Of a stretch of 18,930 bases of DNA, positions 1 to 8,235 are shown piece by piece; position 1 is the stretch's first letter; the number at the start of each line of letters is the position of its first letter. Source of the DNA: Gammaproteobacteria bacterium (GTDB lineage: Bacteria > Pseudomonadota > Gammaproteobacteria > S012-40). A model generated the notes under the pieces. It was not told the origin of the DNA, did no database searches, and saw only the letters and a list, made by a program, of their open reading frames with translations. The DNA lies in contig JAOUGF010000002.1 of the NCBI GenBank assembly GCA_029857925.1, forward strand, positions 1 through 18,930, read 5' to 3'. Position numbers and translations under genes: made by a program.

Positions 1-521
1 ATGCTGTCTTGGCCGGGTTGCAATTTATATTCGAGTTGGTCTATTTGATATTCCGCGTGATGATCCGGCGCAGGCATGTTCGCTAACAGGCCTGATTGCG
101 CGACATGAAAGATGGGCGCGGTATCACCCATTAACGGATATGGTTCGTCTTTTTTATCGAGCGATACTGGGTATTTTAAAAGCCAACCGCGTTGGATATT
201 CGCGCCTAGCGTATCCAATTCAAAACGCATTAAGTCCGTCTCGATTTTCACGCGCCGACCCACCGCCTGCGCAACCGTATTATTCGGCACGACGTTCGCT
301 GCGGAAGGTGCCGCCCCTACCAACGGTGCGCTCACCGGCACATCTTTAGCGGCTACCGTCGGCGCGTTTGCGGGCACGGCGGCGACTTGTGGCGGGGCAG
401 AAGTGGAAGTGCCGGACGTCGCAACGGGCTGGTGGACGCCGTAATCTTGCTGCCAGGCCTGCCACAACAGCAGCACCGTAAAAGACAATAAAAGAAAAAG
501 TATGAGTCTTTGATTTTCCAT
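1..521 (-). CDS. yidC: Membrane protein insertase YidC, 5' part only
   Basis: YidC (Oxa1/Alb3 family) inserts and folds inner-membrane proteins, alone or with SecYEG. Reading from the ATG at 521 on the minus strand, the frame stays open for 173 codons to the window edge. The N-terminus is MENQRLILFLLLSFTVLLLW followed by QAWQQDYG, the typical first transmembrane helix of Gram-negative YidC. A low-complexity Ala/Pro/Val linker covers residues 35-75, then the start of the large periplasmic domain (VKIETDLMRFELDTLGANIQ). The conserved insertase core lies beyond the window. It sits 3 nt downstream of the yidD stop, in the conserved rpmH-rnpA-yidD-yidC cluster. Identification is very secure; the gene is cut only by the window boundary. 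Confidence 0.96.
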   Translation of the reverse strand, partial: MENQRLILFLLLSFTVLLLWQAWQQDYGVHQPVATSGTSTSAPPQVAAVPANAPTVAAKDVPVSAPLVGAAPSAANVVPNNTVAQAVGRRVKIETDLMRFELDTLGANIQRGWLLKYPVSLDKKDEPYPLMGDTAPIFHVAQSGLLANMPAPDHHAEYQIDQLEYKLQPGQDS

Positions 522-524
522 AGT

Positions 525-755
525 TTAGCGTCTTTTGGGAAATTGTTCAGGAACCGGATCGACGCCACCCTCGTGCCACGGATGGCAACGCGAAATGCGA
601 CGTATACCCAACCAACCGCCGCGCAAAACGCCGAAACGTTCTACCGCTTCGCGGGTATACGCAGAGCACGTGGGATAGTAGCGACAGTTTGACCCTAAAA
701 ACGGGCTGATAAAATAGCTATAAAACTTTATTAAGTAGACGACCGCGTGGCGCAT
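525..755 (-). CDS. yidD: Membrane protein insertion efficiency factor YidD
   Basis: A 76-residue protein of the YidD (DUF37) family, a small membrane-associated factor thought to help YidC-dependent insertion. It has an amphipathic or hydrophobic N-terminus (YLIKFYSYFISPFLG) followed by the signature CRYYPTCSAYTREAVERFG and the C-terminal CHPWHEGGVDPVP block, with the three conserved Cys. Length is normal for the family. Its start overlaps the 3' end of rnpA by 25 bp, as is common in this cluster, so the two are probably translationally coupled. Confidence 0.95.
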   Translation of the reverse strand: MRHAVVYLIKFYSYFISPFLGSNCRYYPTCSAYTREAVERFGVLRGGWLGIRRISRCHPWHEGGVDPVPEQFPKRR

Positions 756-1111
756 ACGTCAGCTAGCCTCGACCACAATTTGCGTAACGATTCAAACAAG
801 GCCGCGTTGTCAGCATCTAACGCACCGTTACGCACCATCGCCACCACATCGGCCTTAGGCAAACGATGACGCCGGTGCCGAAAGCTTTCGCGCACAATAC
901 GTTTGAAACGATTTCGCGAAACGCTGGTGCGTGCGATTTTTTTCGCAATCGCCAACCCCAAGCGCGCCTCCTCACCATTATTGGCAAGGTAGTACAATAC
1001 AAAATGACGATCACCGACCCGGGTTTGCGCCTTCAGTACACGCGCATACTCGGGACCGGTCAGCAATCTTACGCGCGCCGGAAATGTCTTATCCACCACA
1101 TCCGCGCTCAT
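731..1111 (-). CDS. rnpA: Ribonuclease P protein component
   Basis: Protein subunit of RNase P, which binds the RNA subunit and helps it trim the 5' leader of pre-tRNAs. The family signature SRNRFKRIVRESFR (RNR motif) is present, with the upstream beta-sheet segment RLGLAIAKKIA. I place the start at the ATG at 1111 (MSADVVDKTFPARVRLL, 126 aa), because that lines up with the usual length and N-terminus. An ATG at 1168 would add 19 residues not typical of the family. Neither start has a strong Shine-Dalgarno site, so the start is less certain than the identity. It lies downstream of rpmH in the same transcript and overlaps yidD. Confidence 0.92.
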   Translation of the reverse strand: MSADVVDKTFPARVRLLTGPEYARVLKAQTRVGDRHFVLYYLANNGEEARLGLAIAKKIARTSVSRNRFKRIVRESFRHRRHRLPKADVVAMVRNGALDADNAALFESLRKLWSRLADVCATRSST

Positions 1112-1264
1112 GTTGCACGCAGCACAAAACACGTGCACGCGGAGTCTACGCCGTAACGCGGCAAACATTGGCTACACATGGTTGCGCGCTACCCTAATTG
1201 CTGGACGAGGCCAAAGGAGTGACGTGCCACCGCAGTGGACGCCCCACCCTCTGGCCCGACTAAG

Positions 1265-1399
1265 CTAGACGGCGAGACGCTTACGACCCTTGGCGCGACG
1301 ACGGCTCAACACCAGGCGACCGCCGCGCGTCTTCATGCGGGCACGAAAGCCGTGGGTACGCTTTTTCTTCAAATTACTCGGTTGAAAGGTTCTTTTCAT
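1265..1399 (-). CDS. rpmH: 50S ribosomal protein L34
   Basis: A 44-residue, very basic protein: MKRTFQPSNLKKKRTHGFRA, then RMKTRGGRLVLSRRRAKGRK and RLAV before the stop. This is the complete bacterial L34 sequence, a small protein of the large ribosomal subunit. It is the first gene of the rpmH-rnpA-yidD-yidC operon, with its own promoter about 70-100 bp upstream (1469-1497). It is too short to show up in length-filtered ORF lists. Confidence 0.97.
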   Translation of the reverse strand: MKRTFQPSNLKKKRTHGFRARMKTRGGRLVLSRRRAKGRKRLAV

Positions 1400-1468
1400 T
1401 GCTCTACAAGACCCATATAAAAAATACGCGAAACGAGCTCCAATTGGAAAGCCCGCGAAAAGGGCTGA

Positions 1469-1497
1469 AGATTAAAGAATTTGGCGGCAAAAGTCAA
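1469..1497 (-). promoter_or_regulatory. Sigma70-like promoter for rpmH-rnpA-yidD-yidC
   Basis: On the minus strand, TTGACT (1492-1497) is followed after exactly 17 bp by TAATCT (1469-1474), a close match to the sigma70 consensus. A small hairpin with GCCC/GGGC arms (1451-1465) would lie at the start of the transcript. Position and orientation suit the ribosomal-protein operon. Inferred from sequence only. Confidence 0.6.
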
Positions 1498-1538
1498 CCT
1501 AAAGTCGCGGGGGGTTGCTGGAGCGCCTGCCATACAGT

Positions 1539-1547
1539 TGTGGATAA
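1539..1547 (-). promoter_or_regulatory. DnaA box upstream of dnaA
   Basis: Reads TTATCCACA on the minus strand, the perfect high-affinity DnaA box. It lies about 55 bp before the dnaA start, where such boxes commonly mediate DnaA autorepression. A one-mismatch relative (TTATCCACC) occurs at 1089-1097 inside rnpA. A single perfect box in this gap makes it a weaker oriC candidate than the dnaA-dnaN gap. Confidence 0.75.
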
Positions 1548-1601
1548 CTTTGGTCCGTAGCGCTAAACTTACACGCCCCGCCTGCGCTCTAGGGAGCGAT
1601 T

Positions 1602-3065
1602 ATGGAGTCCGACAATACACTTTGGCAACGCATATTGGGCCGCTTGGAGGCAGATCTGTCTGCCCAGCAGTTCAATACCTGGATCCGCCCCTTAAGTTGT
1701 GAGGTATACGCCGACCATATCCTGTTGCTGGCCCCCAATCGCTTCGTGCGAGAATGGATTGCAGGGCGCTTATTAGAACGGATTAAGCAGGTTTTTTTAG
1801 AAATAGACCCCCACCATATTCGTGAAATCAAGTTGGACATGCGCAACAACGTCGGCAAAGCGGGTAGTACACCTATAGCACCGACAAAGGCCCCGGCACC
1901 CCCTGCGCGCGAAACTGTGGAGAGCGTTCCAGACGATGCTGACACCGAAGAGATACCCTCGGCCACACCGGAACTGCTCGTTATACCGCAGCCCGCGCCA
2001 GCCCCTACCCGGCGCGCGCCCACAGAACTCGCGCAACTTGCCAAACAAGGCAGTTTAAACCCCATATTCACTATGGATAACTTCGTCGAGGGGAAGTCCA
2101 ATCAATTGGCAAAGGCCGCCGCGCTGCAGGTCGCTGAAAACCCGGGGACCGCCTATAACCCCTTATTTTTTTATGGCGGGGTAGGATTAGGTAAGACCCA
2201 CCTGATGCACGCTATCGGCAACATGATGATACGCAACAACCCGCGCGCCAAAGTCGCCTATCTACACTCAGAGAAATTTGTTCAAGACATGGTGAAGGCG
2301 CTGCAACACAACGCAATCAATAATTTTAAAAAACACTACCGTTCCGTGGACGCGCTTTTGATCGATGATATCCAGTTTTTTGCCGGAAAAGAGCGGTCTC
2401 AAGAAGAATTTTTTCACACATTTAATACCTTGATCGAGGGACACCAGCAAATCGTATTGAGTTGCGATCGCTATCCCAAAGAGGTCCCCGGCCTGGAGGA
2501 ACGCCTCAAGTCACGCTTCGGCTGGGGGTTGACGGTATCTATCGAACCCGCCGAGTTGGAAACCCGCGTCGCGATTCTTATGAACAAGGCCAATCTTTTA
2601 GCGATCGACCTGCCGGACGAAGTCGCGTTTTTCATCGCGCAACGTATACGTTCCAATATCCGTGAATTGGAAGGCGCGCTACGCCGCGTCGGTGCCAATG
2701 CGCGTTTTATGCACCGCGAGATCACCATCGAATTCGCGAAAGAGGCGTTGCGTGATCTGCTGGCGTTACAAGATAAACTCGTAACGTTAGAAAATATTCA
2801 AAAGACCGTCGCGGAATATTACAAGATCCGTATCAACGATCTGCTGTCCAAATCACGCACGCGTTCGATCACGCGACCGCGCCAACTGGCCATGGCCTTG
2901 GCAAAGGAATTAACAAATCACAGCCTGCCCGAGATCGGCAGCGCGTTTGGGGGAAGGGATCACACGACCGTCTTGCATGCCTGTCGCAAGATGGTGGAAT
3001 TGGCCAATGAAGACAAGCGTATCAAGGAGGATTACAACAATTTGATACGCACGTTAACAACCTAG
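1602..3065 (+). CDS. dnaA: Chromosomal replication initiator DnaA
   Basis: A 487-residue AAA+ initiator that binds DnaA boxes, melts oriC and recruits DnaB. Domain I at the N-terminus has the typical WQRILGRLEADLSAQQFNTW. A variable Ala/Pro-rich domain II spans about residues 85-145. The AAA+ domain carries Walker A GGVGLGKTH at about 192-200 and Walker B LLIDDIQFF with Asp at about 255-256. Domain IV has the DNA-binding signature GGRDHTTVLHACRK at about 450. An AGGGAG Shine-Dalgarno at 1591-1596 fixes the ATG. Length and domain order are normal. A DnaA box lies upstream and a cluster lies just after the stop, fitting autoregulation and an adjacent origin. Confidence 0.98.
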   Translation: MESDNTLWQRILGRLEADLSAQQFNTWIRPLSCEVYADHILLLAPNRFVREWIAGRLLERIKQVFLEIDPHHIREIKLDMRNNVGKAGSTPIAPTKAPAPPARETVESVPDDADTEEIPSATPELLVIPQPAPAPTRRAPTELAQLAKQGSLNPIFTMDNFVEGKSNQLAKAAALQVAENPGTAYNPLFFYGGVGLGKTHLMHAIGNMMIRNNPRAKVAYLHSEKFVQDMVKALQHNAINNFKKHYRSVDALLIDDIQFFAGKERSQEEFFHTFNTLIEGHQQIVLSCDRYPKEVPGLEERLKSRFGWGLTVSIEPAELETRVAILMNKANLLAIDLPDEVAFFIAQRIRSNIRELEGALRRVGANARFMHREITIEFAKEALRDLLALQDKLVTLENIQKTVAEYYKIRINDLLSKSRTRSITRPRQLAMALAKELTNHSLPEIGSAFGGRDHTTVLHACRKMVELANEDKRIKEDYNNLIRTLTT

Positions 3066-3286
3066 TGTGTAAGCTGTGCATAACTCCGGTAGAAAAAAAT
3101 TTTCGGGTTTATTCACATTCTGTCCACAGGCTAATCACAGACTTACACGCATTTCCTGAACAGGCAAATTGGTGTATAATGTTTTGATTATCTTGGAAAA
3201 GAAAAAGTTATGCACATGCGAGGATGAGGCCTTTAGTAATAACTGGATATATATTAAACAGTTACTTGTTATAAAGGGTCAATGCA
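3066..3286. other. Probable chromosomal replication origin (oriC)
   Basis: A non-coding gap of 221 bp between dnaA and dnaN. Boxes matching TTWTNCACA lie at 3075-3083 (minus, TTATGCACA), 3109-3117 (plus, TTATTCACA) and 3208-3216 (plus, TTATGCACA). Weaker two-mismatch boxes follow the second at 3120-3128, 3131-3139 and 3143-3151, giving a head-to-tail row at 11-12 bp spacing. An AT-rich tract at about 3234-3275 (ATATATTAAA, TTGTTATAAAG) could be the unwinding element. Position next to dnaA and box clustering make oriC very likely; function is inferred. Confidence 0.8.
3153..3180 (+). promoter_or_regulatory. Possible dnaN(-recF) promoter
   Basis: A perfect -10 hexamer TATAAT (3175-3180) is preceded by a weak -35-like TTCCTG (3153-3158) at 16 bp spacing, about 107 bp before the dnaN start. 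It lies inside the putative oriC, so transcription here could be coupled to DnaA occupancy. The -35 is poor, hence the modest confidence. Confidence 0.4.
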
Positions 3287-4387
3287 ATGCGGATAACGAT
3301 CGCACGTGAAGCACTACTCAAGCCACTGCTCTTGGTAGGTGGTATTGTTGAGAAAAAACAAACTCAACAAATTTTATCTAATGTCCTCGTCTTGACCGAG
3401 GCCAATCGCGCTCGCATCACGGCGACGGATAACGAAGTCGAGATCGTTGCGAATACACAAGTGGATGGCGCGGTGCCGGGTGCGATTACGATGCCCGCGC
3501 GTAAGCTCATCGACATCTGTCGAACCTTGCCTGACGATGCGATTATTCAAATCGACATCGAGGGTGATCGCGCCGTTGTCAAAAGCAGCAAGAGCCGATT
3601 CGTGTTGGCGACCTTGCCCGCTGCGGATTTCCCGAGTGTCAAAACCGATCAGGCGCAATATGAGTTCGCGTTACCGCAAAAAGAATTAAAACGCATGATC
3701 GAAAAAACACAGTTCGCGATGGCGCAACAAGATGTGCGTTATTATTTAAACGGATTGATGTTGGAAATGGATAAAGGTGTTTGGCGTGCGGTTGCCACCG
3801 ATGGCCACCGTTTGGCGATGGCAACGGTGAACGTGGATGTCAACCTGCCAGGCAAGACGCAGATCATCGTGCCGCGTAAAGCGATTACTGAACTCGGCAG
3901 ATTGTTAGAAAATTCCGATGCACCTGTAAAAGTGAATGTTGGTAACAATTATTTGCGCGTGAATTTTGAAGAGATGCAATTCACGTCCAAACTCATAGAC
4001 GGGCGGTTTCCTGATTATGAGCGCGTATTGCCAAAAGAGACTACGAACAAAATTGTCGCGGACAGAGACACGTTGCGGCAGTGTTTGATTCGAGCGTCTA
4101 TCTTATCCAATGAAAAATACAGAGGCATACGTTTGAAATTCGCTACCGATCAAATGCAAGCGGTCGCGCAAAACCCTGAGCAGGAACAAGCGGAGGACGA
4201 GATACCGGTGCAATACGCCGGGCCCGAGCTAGACATCGGTTTCAACGTGAATTATTTGTTGGATGCGGTCAATGCGGTGGATACGCAGAACGTGGTGTTG
4301 TGGCTAGCGGATTCAAACACGATGGGCATGCTGAAGCCAGAAGGTAACAGCAATAGTGTGTACGTTGTCATGCCGATGCGTTTGTAG
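3287..4387 (+). CDS. dnaN: DNA polymerase III beta subunit (sliding clamp)
   Basis: A 366-residue clamp protein that encircles DNA and tethers Pol III and other polymerases through its hydrophobic cleft. The N-terminus MRITIAREALLKPLLLVGGI and the C-terminus VVMPMRL are typical. The three-fold repeated clamp domains are full length, with ATDGHRLAM in the middle domain and LIDGRFPDYERVLP further on. AAGGG at 3274-3278, 8 nt ahead, selects the ATG at 3287; the out-of-frame ATG at 3282 is ignored. recF follows after a 20-nt gap, counting from its proposed ATT start. Confidence 0.98.
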   Translation: MRITIAREALLKPLLLVGGIVEKKQTQQILSNVLVLTEANRARITATDNEVEIVANTQVDGAVPGAITMPARKLIDICRTLPDDAIIQIDIEGDRAVVKSSKSRFVLATLPAADFPSVKTDQAQYEFALPQKELKRMIEKTQFAMAQQDVRYYLNGLMLEMDKGVWRAVATDGHRLAMATVNVDVNLPGKTQIIVPRKAITELGRLLENSDAPVKVNVGNNYLRVNFEEMQFTSKLIDGRFPDYERVLPKETTNKIVADRDTLRQCLIRASILSNEKYRGIRLKFATDQMQAVAQNPEQEQAEDEIPVQYAGPELDIGFNVNYLLDAVNAVDTQNVVLWLADSNTMGMLKPEGNSNSVYVVMPMRL

Positions 4388-4407
4388 TCGTGTGAAGGTT
4401 AAACGTT

Positions 4408-5508
4408 ATTCCACAACTACAGCTCATAAAAATTGCACAGCTTCGAAATCTCATCGAAGGGAAGGTTAGTTTACATCCGCAATTGAATATTTTTTGTGGC
4501 GTAAACGGCAGCGGCAAAACGAGCATCCTAGAGGCAATCTATCTCCTCGGGACAGGGAAGTCTTTTCGGGCACATAAAATTGAAAAGATTGTACAGCAGG
4601 ATAAGACACACGCAACGGTGCATGGCACACTAAAGACTGAAGCGGGTGCGGTGCTGGAGTTAGCGATACAAAAAGAAAAGGGCAAACCTGCGCTTATACA
4701 AATTGGCGGTCAGGGTGGTGAGACACAGGGGAGGTTGGCACGGTCATTACCTGTGCTGGCCATTACACCTGAAAGTCATGCGCTCATTGAGGAAGGCCCC
4801 GAGATCCGACGTAGATATCTGGATTGGGGGGTGTTTCACGTGGAACCCGCTTACGTCGAACATTGGCAGCGTTATATGCGTGCGTTGAAGCAGCGCAACG
4901 CGTTGTTGAAGCAGCCGCGGAACGGGTCATTCGACGCAATGGACCTTCCTTGGCGGGCTACACTGGCGTTAGAGGGAGAGCGTCTTCAGGGCTTTAGGCT
5001 GGCCTACCTTGAGAAATTAATACCCTTATTTGCAGCCCTTGCCCAAGAGTTGTTGGGTAACATGGCAGACGTCTCTATTCGGTTAATGAAGGGCTGGGGC
5101 GAAGACAGTTCCTTAGAGGAATCATTAAATCAGTCGATTGAACGCGATATAAAATACCAGTCTACGCAAATAGGCCCCCATCGCGCGGATATCTTTGTGG
5201 AAGATATTAAAGGGCTGGTACAGGCGCGCGTGTCTCGAGGGCAGCAGAAATTGATTATATATGCGCTTCGTTTAGCGCAGATACGTTTGTTAATAGAGCA
5301 GCGCGAAATCTACCCGGTCGTATTACTAGACGACTTGCCTGCGGAGCTCGATGGTGACAACTTGGCAAAGGTACTGGGGTTATTGGAGGCGTTCGGATGC
5401 CAGGTGATGGTAACTGCGATCACCCCTGAACCCTGGGTTCGAATGCCGGACAAGGGTAGGAATCTGTTTCACGTGGAACAAGGCCACCTCACCAAGGTGG
5501 TTTCGTAG
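4408..5508 (+). CDS. recF: DNA replication and repair protein RecF, probable ATT start
   Basis: RecF is an SMC-like ATPase of the RecFOR pathway that loads RecA at gaps. Walker A is GVNGSGKTS (residues 31-39), the ABC signature is VSRGQQKLIIYALRLAQ (from about 275) and Walker B is VVLLDDLPAELD (Asp at about 308-309). No ATG, GTG or TTG exists in frame between the upstream TGA (4393-4395) and the TTG at 4483. That TTG would delete the conserved first beta strand and leave Walker A almost at the terminus. Reading from ATT at 4408 gives (M)PQLQLIKIAQLRNLIEG, the normal RecF N-terminus, and 366 aa, a normal length. GAAGG at 4394-4398 sits 9 nt upstream. Two parS-like sites are embedded in the coding sequence. 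Identity is secure; the start is inferred. Confidence 0.93.
   Translation: MPQLQLIKIAQLRNLIEGKVSLHPQLNIFCGVNGSGKTSILEAIYLLGTGKSFRAHKIEKIVQQDKTHATVHGTLKTEAGAVLELAIQKEKGKPALIQIGGQGGETQGRLARSLPVLAITPESHALIEEGPEIRRRYLDWGVFHVEPAYVEHWQRYMRALKQRNALLKQPRNGSFDAMDLPWRATLALEGERLQGFRLAYLEKLIPLFAALAQELLGNMADVSIRLMKGWGEDSSLEESLNQSIERDIKYQSTQIGPHRADIFVEDIKGLVQARVSRGQQKLIIYALRLAQIRLLIEQREIYPVVLLDDLPAELDGDNLAKVLGLLEAFGCQVMVTAITPEPWVRMPDKGRNLFHVEQGHLTKVVS
4832..4847 (+). promoter_or_regulatory. parS-like ParB site 1 (inside recF)
   Basis: TGTTTCACGTGGAACC has the invariant CACGTG core and differs from the classical parS TGTTCCACGTGAAACA, read as its reverse complement, only in the last base. It encodes part of the conserved RecF motif VFHVEP, so part of the match is forced by protein sequence. 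It is therefore less independent evidence than the site after gyrB. Confidence 0.55.
5465..5480 (+). promoter_or_regulatory. parS ParB site 2 (3' end of recF)
   Basis: TGTTTCACGTGGAACA is the exact reverse complement of TGTTCCACGTGAAACA, the classical chromosomal parS. ParB-CTP clamps load at such sites and spread to organise the origin for ParA- and SMC-dependent segregation. It lies about 2.3 kb from the oriC candidate, the expected location, and encodes LFHVEQ near the RecF C-terminus. Confidence 0.8.
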
Positions 5509-5538
5509 TGTCTTTTTGGAAAGTTATGAGAGCAGTCT

Positions 5539-7950
5539 ATGACGACAGAACCGAAATACGATTCCTCTAACATCAAAGTGCTGAAGGGCCTAGACGCGGT
5601 GCGTAAGCGTCCTGGTATGTATATCGGAGATACCGATGATGGTAGTGGCCTACACCACATGGTATTTGAGGTCGTTGATAACGCGATCGATGAGGCGTTG
5701 GCTGGATATTGCACCGAAATCAACGTCATCATACACGAAGACGAATCTATCACCGTAACGGACAATGGGCGTGGCATACCTGTAGACATCCACCCGGAGG
5801 AAGGTTGCTCCGCAGCAGAAGTCATTATGACGGTGCTACATGCTGGCGGTAAATTCGATGACAACTCTTATAAAGTGTCCGGCGGCTTGCATGGCGTAGG
5901 TGTTTCCGTGGTGAATGCGCTCTCTGAATTTTTGTCTCTGACCATTCGTCGCGAGGGTAAAGTTCACTACCAAGAATACCGTTTGGGTGAACCACAATTC
6001 CCCCTCAAGGTCATAGGCGATGCGACCAATCGCGGCACAGAAGTCCACTTCAAGGCCAGTTCGGAAATCTTTACTAACATCCATTTCATTTACGAAACAC
6101 TGGCCAAGCGCCTGCGCGAGTTGTCCTTTTTGAATCAAGGTGTGCGCATTTGTTTGAGTGATAAGCGTAGTGCCCACGAAGACGTATTTGAATACAAGGG
6201 TGGAATACGCGCATTTGTCGAACATCTAAGTCAGATGAAGACACCTGTACACCCCCATGTTTTTCACTTTGTCGGCGAAAAAGACAAGGTTACGGTAGAG
6301 GTGGGATTGCAATGGAATGACTCCTACCAAGAAAATATTTACTGTTACACCAATAATATTCCGCAGCGCGATGGTGGTACTCACCTCGCCGGCTTCCGTG
6401 GCGCGTTGACGCGCACGCTTAACCAATATATAGAAAAAAACGAAATCGCAAAAAAGGCCAAGGTTCAAACCACCGGCGAAGATGCGCGCGAAGGTTTGAC
6501 CGCTATCGTTTCCGTAAAGCTACATGACCCGAAATTTTCGTCACAGACGAAAGATAAATTAGTTTCATCCGAGGTAAAGGCGGCGGTTGAATCCTTAATG
6601 GGCGACCAGTTTGAGGCCTACTTACTCGAAAATCCGCAGGACGCAAAATCGGTAACGGCGAAGATCGTCGAGGCGGCGATGGCGCGTGAGGCCGCGCGCA
6701 AGGCACGTGAAATGACGCGTCGTAAAAGCGCGCTGGACATTGCGGGCCTGCCTGGAAAACTTGCAGATTGCCAAGAAAAAGATCCCGCCCAATCTGAGCT
6801 CTTCCTCGTCGAGGGTGACTCCGCAGGTGGTTCTGCAAAACAGGGGCGTGATCGAAAATTTCAAGCGATCCTTCCACTGAAGGGTAAGATCTTAAACGTC
6901 GAAAAGGCGCGCTTCGATAAGATGTTGTCTTCGGTTGAAGTGGGTACGTTGATCACCGCATTAGGCTGCGGCATCGGTCGCGACGAATTTGATCCAAATA
7001 AATTGCGCTATCATCGTATCATCATCATGACCGATGCGGACGTTGACGGATCGCATATCCGTACATTGCTGTTAACATTTTTTTATCGTCAGATGCCTGA
7101 GATCATCGAGCGCGGTCATGTGTATATTGCGCAACCACCGCTGTACAAGGTGAAGAAAGGTAAACAAGAATATTACGTCAAAGATGATAACGAACTGAAT
7201 GCGTACTTGATGCAAACGGCCATCAATGATGCGCGCTTGCATACGGGCGCCCAACTTCCGGCCTTACATGCACAAGCCTTGGAGGCGCTGGCAAAGGAAT
7301 ATTATCAGGTGTTACACATCGCAAAACGTGTCGGTCGTCGTTATGATGCTACGCTGATTGAACAATTGATTTATATGCCGCAGGTTACTCAAGAACTGAT
7401 GCAGAGTGAAGAAGAGTTCCCGACGTGGGTAGCGAGCTGGACCAAGCGCGCGAATGATTTAAAGGGATTATCAACCTATCATATAGAGGTCGATTGGCAG
7501 AACGAAAAGTTTACGCAACTACGTGTTAGTTATGCGCGCCACAGTGTCGAGCGTGAGTTTGTGATTGATCGGGAATTTTTTATCTCCGGTGAATATAAGG
7601 CCATCATCGCGTTAAATATAAAACTTGAAGGCCTCATCCAAGAAGGCGCCTATGTTGAACGAGGCGATAGACGCAGCGACGTCACCAGTTTCAAACACGC
7701 CGTAGACTGGTTGATGGAGGAGGCGAAGCGTGGTCAAGGTATACAACGCTATAAGGGTCTGGGGGAAATGAATCCAGAACAGTTATGGGAAACCACGTTG
7801 AACACACAGACGCGTCGTTTGTTGAGGGTGCGGATAGAGGACGCAATGGCCGCGGATGAGATATTTACTACGCTGATGGGCGACCACGTGGAGCCACGCC
7901 GCGCGTTTATTGAGCGCAATGCCTTATCGGTGATGAATTTGGATGTGTAA
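5539..7950 (+). CDS. gyrB: DNA gyrase subunit B
   Basis: An 803-residue ATPase subunit of gyrase, which with GyrA introduces negative supercoils. The GHKL ATPase motifs are present: VVDNAIDEALAG (about 46-55), DNGRGIP (about 75-81) and GGLHGVGVSVVNALSE (115-130). The TOPRIM domain has EGDSAGGSAKQGRDR from residue 425 and DADVDGSH at about 499-506. The roughly 170-residue insert in the C-terminal half is typical of proteobacterial GyrB, and the end GLGEMNPEQLWETTLN plus NLDV is canonical. It follows recF by 30 bp with a GAGAG-type ribosome site and is probably co-transcribed with it. Confidence 0.98.
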   Translation: MTTEPKYDSSNIKVLKGLDAVRKRPGMYIGDTDDGSGLHHMVFEVVDNAIDEALAGYCTEINVIIHEDESITVTDNGRGIPVDIHPEEGCSAAEVIMTVLHAGGKFDDNSYKVSGGLHGVGVSVVNALSEFLSLTIRREGKVHYQEYRLGEPQFPLKVIGDATNRGTEVHFKASSEIFTNIHFIYETLAKRLRELSFLNQGVRICLSDKRSAHEDVFEYKGGIRAFVEHLSQMKTPVHPHVFHFVGEKDKVTVEVGLQWNDSYQENIYCYTNNIPQRDGGTHLAGFRGALTRTLNQYIEKNEIAKKAKVQTTGEDAREGLTAIVSVKLHDPKFSSQTKDKLVSSEVKAAVESLMGDQFEAYLLENPQDAKSVTAKIVEAAMAREAARKAREMTRRKSALDIAGLPGKLADCQEKDPAQSELFLVEGDSAGGSAKQGRDRKFQAILPLKGKILNVEKARFDKMLSSVEVGTLITALGCGIGRDEFDPNKLRYHRIIIMTDADVDGSHIRTLLLTFFYRQMPEIIERGHVYIAQPPLYKVKKGKQEYYVKDDNELNAYLMQTAINDARLHTGAQLPALHAQALEALAKEYYQVLHIAKRVGRRYDATLIEQLIYMPQVTQELMQSEEEFPTWVASWTKRANDLKGLSTYHIEVDWQNEKFTQLRVSYARHSVEREFVIDREFFISGEYKAIIALNIKLEGLIQEGAYVERGDRRSDVTSFKHAVDWLMEEAKRGQGIQRYKGLGEMNPEQLWETTLNTQTRRLLRVRIEDAMAADEIFTTLMGDHVEPRRAFIERNALSVMNLDV

Positions 7951-8235
7951 GAACACAGTAATAATACTTTGTAATTAGTGGTGTTATTACCCTGGCATAC
8001 AACGGCGGACGGCCTTGGATGTACAAAATAGACGGTTTCGCGCCTATTCATCCTCGGCCACAGCGGATCTAGCAGCAGGCGTTGTGCCGGGGCGAGCGTG
8101 GCTAGGTACGCGTGGGGCTAGCTACTTATACGCTGTGTCCCAGCATCAGCCCTGGATATTAACATTATTAATACTCGTATCCAGCCGTTTAGCGGCAGCA
8201 GACAACGGTTGTTCCAGAGGCTATTGTGCAGTGTA

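Noticed and set aside
3300..3318. CACGTGAA core near the dnaN start as another parS
   Set aside because: Only 11 of 16 positions match and the left half-site is absent.
4483..5508. recF starting at TTG 4483
   Set aside because: It would remove the conserved N-terminal strand and leave Walker A almost at the terminus; no ribosome site lies at the right distance.
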